Of a DNA stretch of 8,883 bases, positions 1-6,022 are shown in pieces. Source of the DNA: JAAAOH01 sp046540795 (GTDB lineage Bacteria > Spirochaetota > Spirochaetia > DSM-27196 > PWMO01). Position 1 is the first letter of the stretch. The number at the start of each line of letters is the position of its first letter. The notes beneath the pieces were generated by a model. That model did not search any database. It had not been told where the DNA came from and was given only the letters and a program-made list of their open reading frames with translations. Where the stretch lies: contig JBKHEN010000108.1 of NCBI GenBank assembly GCA_046540795.1, positions 1 through 8,883 on the forward strand, written 5' to 3'. Position numbers and translations under genes: made by a program.

Positions 1-1466
1 CCGCCGGAGCGCTTGTTCGAGGGGGCGTCGGAGGCGTCATCCTCGGACTTTCGGGTGTCGTCGAAGACCACGGTGGTTTCCCCTATGGTGAGCACGTCGC
101 CCGGCTCGAGCCTCTTGCGTTTGGTGAAGCGGTTGTTGACGCGGATCTCTTCATCCGCTTCCACGGTGTAGCTGTCGCTCGAGGAGTCGTAGACGACGGT
201 AGCCTGTCCGGTGCCCTCGCCGCCACCGGTGCCGCCGGCGGCTTTCCGTCCAAGACTGCTTCGGCCGCTCACGGTGACATCGGCGGCCTCGCTCGTGCCG
301 ACAACCGTCCGTGGCTGCTCGAGCGGGAATACCTGCGTGCGCCCGCCGAGGACCTCGAGGTTCGCGTCCGTACGTCGGTTTGCGAACCGCATGTGGCGAA
401 TGAGGAAGAAACCTCCCAACGCAACGAGCAGAAGAAGCAGGTACAGGTACGTGAAGCGGTCCGAGGGCACACCGAAGATCGTGTTTGCGTAGTAGAAGCG
501 GGTCGTCTCCGCCGTGGTGCCCGGTCGGCGATACTCCACCTTCACGTATTTCCGTTCCGCAGGCGCCGTAGTGGGACGGTAGCTCAGACGGTACTCTTCG
601 AGCACCCTGCGGCGAATGTCTCCGTAGACCCCGGCGAGCTCATCGCGGTCCCGGGCGTCGTACTCCATGCCGCCGGACTGCCCGGCAATGTCACCGAGAT
701 TGCTGTCCCGCTCGGGCCCGAAGTTAATCGCGTAGACCGAGATCCCTTCCCGCTGCGCGGCGTCCACCGCATCCTCGTACCCATAGAGCTCTTCTCCGTA
801 TTCCGGGTGGGGCTCTCCGGTGTAGCGATGGTAGGGGTAATTCTCTCCGTCCGAAAGAACGATCAGCACATTGCGCCCGCGAGAGGCGGCCAGATCGTCC
901 ACCGCTTCCCGAATGGAGGCATACAATTCGGTGTAGGACCGGGCCCGGTCCGGACGCTCGATCTCGCCAAGGGCGTTTTCTACACGAGCCGACTCCGAGG
1001 CCGGCTCGGTATGGACCGTATAGAGGGTATTAAAGGAGGCGAGGCCCACCTCATCCCTGGGATTGTCGATGCTCGACAGAAAGTCACGAACCGCGGAGCG
1101 CATGTGAGTGATGCGTCTGCGTGACGTCTCATCCGTCGGCCGGCCTTCGAGGGTGTCGTACATGCTACCGGAGTTATCCACGAGAAGAAAGAAGGTGATA
1201 CCTTCTTCCTCGGTAGCGTTGCGATCGAACGCCGTAAGGGGTACCGGTTCGAACTGCTCGCCGTCTGCCGATTCGGAAACGCGGAAGTCCTCGCGTCCGG
1301 ACTCGGCAATAGGCTCTCCCTCGTCGTCGGTGAGGCTGAGATAGAGGTCGACCCGCTGACGCGTGAGCAGCCCGGAAGGGTCGATCTGCGTTATCGTCAC
1401 CGATTGCCCCGGTGCCGCCGCCACTGCGACCGTCAGCACGGTCAGCAGCAGGCTAACTCGTTTCAT
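1..1466 (-). CDS. VWA domain protein with C-terminal FHA-like domain, membrane anchored (partial, C-terminus off left edge)
   Basis: 488 residues are visible and no stop is reached before the left edge. Residues 1-21 look like a signal peptide (KR, hydrophobic run, Ala-rich end). A von Willebrand A domain spans about 91-290 with a complete metal (MIDAS) site: D97-N-S99-G-S101, T179 and D206 in LSDGEN. A membrane helix lies at about 338-356, followed by a basic flank. An FHA-like beta domain follows at about 376-470. The predicted layout is VWA outside the membrane and the FHA-like domain in the cytoplasm. The FHA-like part has VVGTSEAADVTVSG where FHA domains have GR, and a Gly-rich stretch (about 409-420) where S-x-x-H is expected, so phosphothreonine binding is doubtful. 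I chose the second of two adjacent ATGs because an AGGAGG lies 6 nt upstream; the first (to 1469) would leave only 3 nt. It is last in the visible kinase/phosphatase operon. The ligand is unknown. Confidence 0.9.
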   Translation of the reverse strand, partial: MKRVSLLLTVLTVAVAAAPGQSVTITQIDPSGLLTRQRVDLYLSLTDDEGEPIAESGREDFRVSESADGEQFEPVPLTAFDRNATEEEGITFFLLVDNSGSMYDTLEGRPTDETSRRRITHMRSAVRDFLSSIDNPRDEVGLASFNTLYTVHTEPASESARVENALGEIERPDRARSYTELYASIREAVDDLAASRGRNVLIVLSDGENYPYHRYTGEPHPEYGEELYGYEDAVDAAQREGISVYAINFGPERDSNLGDIAGQSGGMEYDARDRDELAGVYGDIRRRVLEEYRLSYRPTTAPAERKYVKVEYRRPGTTAETTRFYYANTIFGVPSDRFTYLYLLLLLVALGGFFLIRHMRFANRRTDANLEVLGGRTQVFPLEQPRTVVGTSEAADVTVSGRSSLGRKAAGGTGGGEGTGQATVVYDSSSDSYTVEADEEIRVNNRFTKRKRLEPGDVLTIGETTVVFDDTRKSEDDASDAPSNKRSG

Positions 1467-1472
1467 CATCCG

Positions 1473-1478
1473 CCTCCT
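1473..1478 (-). promoter_or_regulatory. Shine-Dalgarno AGGAGG that decides the VWA gene start
   Basis: A perfect AGGAGG on the minus strand lies 6 nt before the ATG at 1466 and only 3 nt before the ATG at 1469. It favours the inner ATG and indicates strong independent initiation, even though the gene sits at the end of an operon after a 65-68 nt gap. Confidence 0.75.
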
Positions 1479-1534
1479 GCGGTACATAGTCGCTCTCCCT
1501 CGTCCTGCGGCGCGTTCCGCACGCACGGCGCCGA

Positions 1535-2422
1535 TCATTCCGGTCGGTAGAACAGTTTGGCCGTACCGATTTTGACCACGTCCTCATATCGTAGACGGCT
1601 CCGGCTGACCGGCTCGTCGTTAACCAGGACCTTCGTGCTCCCCGCCGGAGCGATCTGCAGCTCGCCCCCCTCGGTCCAGATCCGAGCATGCGTATCGGCC
1701 ACGTTTCGGTAGCCCGCGAGAATGATGTCGTTTCCGGCGGCAGCCCCCAGCGCGAACGATCGCTGGTTGAGAATGAACTCCGTGCCCTTTCGGCCGCCGT
1801 TGAGAATACGGAGCACACCGTGGGACATGCGCCGCTCGATAAGGGCGTAGGCTGCCGATACCAGCAAGCCGTAGAGCAAGAGTCCCGCGAGGCGGGCGAG
1901 CTCTATGCCGGGCAGCAACAGCCGGGCATACTCGATGAGCGCGCCGCCTGCAAGCCCGCCTAAGAGGCCACCGAGTATCCCCATGTTAATTTTCAGAGCC
2001 GATCGCGCTCGTATTCCTTCGGCAGCCCCGACGAACACGCCGAGAAGCGCCCAGCCGACCGCCCGGGCCGCCGGAAGACCGACGGCGGTAAGCTCCCGTG
2101 CCCGGGTGAACACCATCTCTCCGAGGACGAACAGAACCGCTTGTCCGGCGAGAAAGCCGACGACCCCGCCGGCCAGGCCGACCGAGCCGCCCACCAGTGC
2201 GGCCTGTCGGATTCGTCGGCGGTTGCCGGAGATTATGCCCTCGGCGGATCCGAAGAATACACCGAACACCAGACCGAAGACCGCGCCGGAAACCGTGGTG
2301 AACAACAGAAAGCTCGGAAAGCGGCTCTGCAGATGAACGAGAGTCTCCATCAGGGGCCATGCTGCCAATCCGGCCAGCAGGCCGAGGGCCACAATAATCA
2401 GTCGGCGTATGGTTGTCGTCAT
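1535..2422 (-). CDS. Polytopic membrane protein with C-terminal FHA-like domain
   Basis: 295 residues. About six hydrophobic helices (roughly 7-25, 37-60, 73-101, 117-135, 147-165, 172-194) are rich in glycine. A soluble C-terminal FHA-like domain covers about 203-295. The membrane part contains an internal duplication: GVFFGSAEGI (54-63) resembles GVFVGAAEGI (128-137), and each copy is followed by a GG-rich helix at the same spacing. The FHA-like part keeps the fold's GNDIIL strand (230-235), THARI (244-248) and LVNDEPV turn (266-272). It has FALGAAAGN where GR is usual, and VADTHA where VSRxHA is usual, so key phosphothreonine contacts are missing. The start has GAGGGG 6 nt upstream. The gene begins 19 nt after the kinase stop. 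It is probably an integral-membrane partner or scaffold for the upstream kinase; that role is inferred. The function of the membrane part is not recognised. Confidence 0.88.
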   Translation of the reverse strand: MTTTIRRLIIVALGLLAGLAAWPLMETLVHLQSRFPSFLLFTTVSGAVFGLVFGVFFGSAEGIISGNRRRIRQAALVGGSVGLAGGVVGFLAGQAVLFVLGEMVFTRARELTAVGLPAARAVGWALLGVFVGAAEGIRARSALKINMGILGGLLGGLAGGALIEYARLLLPGIELARLAGLLLYGLLVSAAYALIERRMSHGVLRILNGGRKGTEFILNQRSFALGAAAGNDIILAGYRNVADTHARIWTEGGELQIAPAGSTKVLVNDEPVSRSRLRYEDVVKIGTAKLFYRPE

Positions 2423-2441
2423 CGTTGTCCCCTCGCTTCGA

Positions 2442-4367
2442 TCATCCTTCCTCTTCTCCTAGGGACGGGTCGACGGAGTCCCGAACGCGGCGAAGCTCCA
2501 GGCGTTCCTCATCCGGGTCGTGCTCCACGCGCAGGAGGCGACGGTCCAGAGGGTCCAGCCTGAGGGTAGCCGAAGCGGAAGCGCCGTCACGCCGTATGGT
2601 GATTCGTCGCTCACCGGGTAGCAATCTGAGCTCTACCGGCTCTTCGTCGAGCTCGGGTACGTCCTGCAGCTGCGGACTGCGCCCGCCGCGCACGTACCGC
2701 TCTTCCTCGTCAACGCGCAAGGTCATCTCCGGCGTGGTCCCTTCGATGCGAACCGCCGCGGGATAAGGATCGAGCTCCGCACGGACGCCGAGCTCGCTCT
2801 GGTACGGTTCCACCCGGAGGGCGTATTCCTCGGTGAAGTAGGCATCGGCACGCACGCGAAACCTGTACACGCCGCCCGTGGTAAGCTCTTCACGCTCCTC
2901 CTGAGACAGCTCCCGCCACCGCCCGTCGCGACGGACCTCCACGGTCGCCTCGTCGTCGAGACTCTCTCCGGTGACCGCGTCGGCGGCCTCGAAACCCACC
3001 GAAAGGGGAAGCTCCGGTGGCGGTGAAACCTCCACCCGCACCTCTCGGGCCTCGCGCGTGCGGGCGGAATCGCGCTGTACGCTCCGAGGCGCAAGGCGTA
3101 TCGAGCGCCAGAACAACCCTTGCTCGGCGGACACTTTCAAGCGGTAGCTCTCGGCGGGAAGATAGAGCTTCCGGGACTCGAAGACCACCGTGTCCTCGGT
3201 TTCTTGCTCGGGAACCTGACGAAAACGCAGATGCGCGTTCTCGACCGGTGGGATCTCCTCATCCTCGTCTCGAAAGATATCGGCTCCGACGTAGATCTCA
3301 TCGGCGTTCTTTGCGCTCTTCGGAAGCCGCACCCTTACCTGCAGAGCACCGTACTCGTCGGGGTACAGGTACTCATAGTGATAACCGGCCAGATATCCGT
3401 ATCCGGCCCCGCCCGCGAGGAGAAGCACGAGCAGAGCCAGCGCCACCCTTCGTGCCCGTTTACCCCGGCCGGTGGTTGCCAGGGGGACCCGTTTCCCGGC
3501 AATGAATTCACGCACGATCTCGGCGTCCGACATCCGCACCCGGCGGTCTGTGACTTTGTCCACCTTTTCGAGGAGCGCATCCATCGACTGGAACCGCCGC
3601 TCCGGCTTGACTCGCATGCTGCGACGGATGAGCCGCTGGGTACTTCCGGAGATCTTGGGATTGTGCTTCCGGGGCTTGGTATACTTGCCCTGTTGAATGC
3701 GGCGGATCACGTCGGCACTGATCGAGTTCGGAAAGGGTTTCTTGCCGGTAGTCATCTCGTAGAGCATGACGCCCATCGCATAGATGTCGGCCCGCTTGTC
3801 CACCGTCCGCGAGTCGGCATACTGCTCGGGAGGCATGTACGAAGGAGTCCCGAGAGTCATCCCTTCGCGAGTGAGACTCTGCTCCGACTCTCCGCCGTGG
3901 ATGCTGGCGACACCGAAATCGACCAGCTTCACCTGTCCCTCGGTGGAGATGAGGATGTTTCCCGGTTTGATGTCCCGATGCACCACGCCCCGCTGATGCG
4001 CGTACTGCAGGGCTCGACAGCACGAGCGGAAGACCCGCAACGCCACGTGCTCCGGCAAGTAACGCTCACGACGCAACAGCGTCTCCAGCGACGGGCCGTC
4101 GACGTACTCGAGAACGATGTAATAGGAGGAGCCTTCGCGGAAATGATCGTAGACGTTCACGATGTAATCGCTCGTGAAGTCCATCATGATCTGCGCCTCG
4201 CGTCGGAAGCGCTCACGCATGGAGGCGTCGCCCCGCAGGGTGAGCTTCTTGATGATCACGTACCGCGAGAGCGTCGGATGCTCGGCCTTGTACACCGCAC
4301 CCATCCCACCTGAGGCGATCTGCTCAACGACCTTGTACTTGCCGATCTTCGCGGGAATCTTCGCCAT
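2442..4367 (-). CDS. Transmembrane Hanks-type (PknB-like) Ser/Thr protein kinase with extracytoplasmic C-terminal region
   Basis: 641 residues. An N-terminal cytoplasmic kinase domain (about 11-270) has all key elements: glycine loop ASGGMGAVYKA (18-28), ATP-binding Lys in VIIKKL (K40), catalytic loop HRDIKPGN (130-137), DFG (150-152), GTPSYMPPEQ (173-182) and DIYAMG (195-200). It should phosphorylate Ser/Thr of partner proteins and itself. A basic juxtamembrane stretch (GRGKRARR) precedes one membrane helix at about 308-327. About 310 residues then lie outside, mostly beta-strand in character. The segment at about 535-610, with LLPGERRITIRRDG, resembles a PEGA-type surface domain, but I see no strict PEGA motif. 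No PASTA repeats are evident. I chose the ATG at 4367, one nucleotide after the phosphatase TAA. AGGAGAGG lies 9 nt upstream, inside the end of the phosphatase gene, suggesting translational coupling. An upstream in-frame start at 4406 lies within the phosphatase gene and adds no kinase sequence. Confidence 0.94.
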   Translation of the reverse strand: MAKIPAKIGKYKVVEQIASGGMGAVYKAEHPTLSRYVIIKKLTLRGDASMRERFRREAQIMMDFTSDYIVNVYDHFREGSSYYIVLEYVDGPSLETLLRRERYLPEHVALRVFRSCCRALQYAHQRGVVHRDIKPGNILISTEGQVKLVDFGVASIHGGESEQSLTREGMTLGTPSYMPPEQYADSRTVDKRADIYAMGVMLYEMTTGKKPFPNSISADVIRRIQQGKYTKPRKHNPKISGSTQRLIRRSMRVKPERRFQSMDALLEKVDKVTDRRVRMSDAEIVREFIAGKRVPLATTGRGKRARRVALALLVLLLAGGAGYGYLAGYHYEYLYPDEYGALQVRVRLPKSAKNADEIYVGADIFRDEDEEIPPVENAHLRFRQVPEQETEDTVVFESRKLYLPAESYRLKVSAEQGLFWRSIRLAPRSVQRDSARTREAREVRVEVSPPPELPLSVGFEAADAVTGESLDDEATVEVRRDGRWRELSQEEREELTTGGVYRFRVRADAYFTEEYALRVEPYQSELGVRAELDPYPAAVRIEGTTPEMTLRVDEEERYVRGGRSPQLQDVPELDEEPVELRLLPGERRITIRRDGASASATLRLDPLDRRLLRVEHDPDEERLELRRVRDSVDPSLGEEEG

Positions 4368-4368
4368 G

Positions 4369-5370
4369 TTACAGTGCCTCTCCTGCGCCGAGGACGACGA
4401 TATCACGATCGAGGTCGATCGGGCGGTCCGGCGGGATGACGGCGATAACCTGCGCGTCGGGGTTATGCAGCTGCACGTAACGGCCCTCCGCCCGTAAGGC
4501 GTACGCTCCCTCGATCGGGCGGTGACCGCCGAAATACAGCGCTTCGGTGGTACCGAGATGGTGCGAAAGCATCTGTTCTACGCTTCCCGGCTCGGCTCCG
4601 TCATTGGGCGTCCATGTCAGCCCGAATACGACCTCCGGATTGCGGCGGTACTCTATCACATCCTCCCGAGAGTAGAAAGCTTGCGGCTCCGCATGGCTCA
4701 CCAGAAACCCGGCCCCGACGCTCAACAACGGAAAGAGATGCTCCACGCGGTCGAACGCCTCGACCACATCCGCGCCGTAGAATTGTTCCATGTAGGCGGC
4801 TACCATGGCTCCTTCGACGGCGAACTTCCCGAACGGCAGATTGCCCCGTCCTTCTTCGTTCGTGATATTCTCGTGATTGCCTTTCAGCAGGTGTACGCTC
4901 TCCGGTACGGCACCCTTGAGCTCGAGGAGCATCTCCACGGTGCCGAGGCTCTCGCGCATTTCCTCGTCCATGGCCTGGTGGTTCCGGTAGCCGCCGGCGA
5001 ACTCCTCGTAGGCAACCAGCCAACGCCGGAATGCCCGGGATTCGGCGTGAACGTAATCTCCCACGCAGACAAGCTGCGCTTCGCCGGTATGGAGCAGGGT
5101 CAGAAGCTGTTCCTCCCGTCCCGCGTTCTCCGGCCTGTGCGAGAGCACTCGGAGTACCAGCTCCATCCGCGCGTGGATGTCGGGGACGATGACGGTGATG
5201 CGTTCCGGATCGAGCTCTACCAGACCTCCCGCTGCCCCGTCCGAGGCGTGGGGCCGGTAGGAAGTCGGCTCGGCGGCGAGCATCTCCGCCGCCGAACGCA
5301 ACGCCTCACCGAATGCCTCGGGATCGGGGCCGTATGGCCGTTGGTACACGGCAACCAGCCGTTCCGCCAA
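4369..5370 (-). CDS. Divergent PPP-family metallophosphatase (probable Ser/Thr phosphoprotein phosphatase)
   Basis: 333 residues, probably cytoplasmic, with no membrane segment. The PPP signature order is present: PDIHAR (D64, H66), GDYVH (D105), GNHE (164-167, N165), VSHAEP (H226) and GGHRP (H283). All six expected metal-binding residues can therefore be assigned. Relative to the canonical GDxVDRG, the residue after GDYV is His108 rather than Asp, and Ala109 replaces Arg. In PP1-like enzymes this Asp pairs with the GNHE His and the Arg binds phosphate, so chemistry or substrate may differ. Lying directly between a small acidic protein and the kinase, it is most simply the phosphatase partner of that kinase; this is inferred. 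The start is TTG: no ATG or GTG lies between the preceding in-frame TAA (5389-5391) and residue 1, and there is no good Shine-Dalgarno close by. Coupling to the upstream gene across 18 nt is likely. A GTG at codon 8 is an alternative. Confidence 0.87.
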   Translation of the reverse strand: MAERLVAVYQRPYGPDPEAFGEALRSAAEMLAAEPTSYRPHASDGAAGGLVELDPERITVIVPDIHARMELVLRVLSHRPENAGREEQLLTLLHTGEAQLVCVGDYVHAESRAFRRWLVAYEEFAGGYRNHQAMDEEMRESLGTVEMLLELKGAVPESVHLLKGNHENITNEEGRGNLPFGKFAVEGAMVAAYMEQFYGADVVEAFDRVEHLFPLLSVGAGFLVSHAEPQAFYSREDVIEYRRNPEVVFGLTWTPNDGAEPGSVEQMLSHHLGTTEALYFGGHRPIEGAYALRAEGRYVQLHNPDAQVIAVIPPDRPIDLDRDIVVLGAGEAL

Positions 5371-5388
5371 AGATCGTGTATCGATGCG

Positions 5389-5919
5389 TTACTCCGTTTC
5401 GATCGTCTTGTTGATTTCCACGAACTCCTCGGTCAGGACCTGCGTGGCGTCGGTGAGCTTCTCCTCTTCCTCCTCAGGTTCCATGACGTCGCGATTGACG
5501 GCGATCTTGAAAACCGCGGAGCTTTTCTGTATCGGACCGCTCTTGAAGGAAACTACGTCGTCGAGGTTGACGTCGTCTTCCAATACCGATTCCGCATTCG
5601 ACGCGGTTTCCGGCACATCGCCCCGGATGCCGATGCTCACGTATTCCGCTCGGCGTACACCGTCTACGATGGGGCCGAGATTGATGATGGAGCCCGAGTA
5701 CGTGAGAACGAGGGCACCACGTTCCTCTTCGACGCCGAACTCGTCGACCTCTTCCATGTTCAGCTCTTCGAGCTTGTCCTCGAAGGCTTGTTTCTTCTCG
5801 AGCCAGCTCTGGGCCATCCGCTCTACCGACTCCTCGGTGTCGGGAAGACCGGAGGTCCGTGTGATCTGCTTGATGTGATCGCGAATGTTTTCCGGAATCT
5901 GTTCCAGATATGTTCCCAT
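5389..5919 (-). CDS. Acidic protein of unknown family, paralogue of the HU-fusion N-terminal region
   Basis: 176 residues, soluble and strongly acidic (a run of Glu at about 149-153). I do not recognise the family. It is co-linear with residues 1-206 of the HU fusion protein encoded divergently at 6023-7075. Shared blocks are SGLP near residue 24, WLEK (39-42), RGALVLTYSGS (67-77, versus RGVLVLTYSGS), EYVSI with RGDVP (92-103) and a C-terminal amphipathic block ending in FVEINKTI (versus FVKLNRTL). It lacks any DNA-binding domain. The reading frame stays open upstream past 6200, but the ATG at 5919 is chosen: GGAGG lies 7 nt upstream, and this start matches the paralogue's start. It is the first gene of the phosphatase/kinase/FHA/VWA operon. 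Plausible roles are an adaptor, a substrate of the kinase, or a partner/antagonist of the HU fusion protein. All three are inference. Confidence 0.88.
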   Translation of the reverse strand: MGTYLEQIPENIRDHIKQITRTSGLPDTEESVERMAQSWLEKKQAFEDKLEELNMEEVDEFGVEEERGALVLTYSGSIINLGPIVDGVRRAEYVSIGIRGDVPETASNAESVLEDDVNLDDVVSFKSGPIQKSSAVFKIAVNRDVMEPEEEEEKLTDATQVLTEEFVEINKTIETE

Positions 5920-5926
5920 GTGTTTG

Positions 5927-5931
5927 CCTCC
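5927..5931 (-). promoter_or_regulatory. Shine-Dalgarno GGAGG deciding the start of the 176-residue acidic protein
   Basis: GGAGG on the minus strand, 7 nt before the ATG at 5919. It discounts the long in-frame extension that continues through the intergenic region and the divergent gene. An ATG at 5931-5933 is out of frame. Confidence 0.75.
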
Positions 5932-5956
5932 ATGTGTGAAATCGGGCTTACTCTCA

Positions 5957-5986
5957 AGTGTATTCCTGTACGCGCGGAAATTCCAA
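5957..5986 (-). promoter_or_regulatory. Candidate sigma-70-type promoter for the kinase/phosphatase operon
   Basis: On the minus strand, TTGGAA (5981-5986) is separated by 18 nt from TACACT (5957-5962). Transcription would start near 5950, giving a leader of about 30 nt before the ATG at 5919. Both hexamers match the consensus at four of six positions, so this is a prediction by eye only. The -35 element overlaps a small inverted repeat at 5976-5984. Confidence 0.4.
5976..5984. promoter_or_regulatory. Short inverted repeat GGAAATTCC between divergent promoters
   Basis: GGAA-A-TTCC is a perfect four-base inverted repeat around a single central base. It lies between the two start codons and overlaps the predicted -35 of the leftward promoter. 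It could be an operator, but a palindrome this short can arise by chance. Confidence 0.22.
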
Positions 5987-5991
5987 GTCGG

Positions 5992-6000
5992 TGATATAGT
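5992..6000 (+). promoter_or_regulatory. Candidate extended -10 promoter for the HU fusion gene
   Basis: TGATATAGT fits the extended -10 form TGnTATAAT with one mismatch. No convincing -35 lies at the right distance, which is acceptable for extended -10 promoters. Transcription would start near 6007, giving a very short leader that still contains the ribosome binding site at 6011-6017. Confidence 0.42.
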
Positions 6001-6010
6001 CATGAGGGAA

Positions 6011-6017
6011 GAGGAGG
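6011..6017 (+). promoter_or_regulatory. Shine-Dalgarno GAGGAGG deciding the HU fusion start
   Basis: GAGGAGG ends 5 nt before the ATG at 6023. The in-frame ATG at 6002 has no comparable site upstream, so 6023 is preferred. The paralogue's N-terminus aligns with the same start. Confidence 0.75.
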
Positions 6018-6022
6018 TCGAT

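Noticed and set aside
393..1124. 243-codon open frame on the plus strand
   Set aside because: Antisense to the VWA domain with its complete MIDAS; no credible ribosome binding site or domain.
1509..1532. Possible hairpin (GGCGC/GCGCC) between the FHA-like and VWA genes
   Set aside because: Only five base pairs with a 14-nt loop and no T-run; not a credible terminator.
3120..4313. 397-codon open frame on the plus strand
   Set aside because: Antisense to the kinase catalytic domain, whose motifs are unmistakable; no recognisable domain of its own.
4522..5994. 490-codon open frame on the plus strand
   Set aside because: It is antisense to the phosphatase and the acidic protein, both of which have clear motifs and ribosome binding sites. 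The translation shows no domain and is rich in His/Arg/Leu, as expected from the shadow of GC-rich genes.
5885..6022. N-terminal extension of the HU fusion on the plus strand
   Set aside because: It overlaps the start of the divergent gene and lacks a ribosome binding site. The ATG at 6023 has GAGGAGG 5 nt upstream and matches the paralogue.
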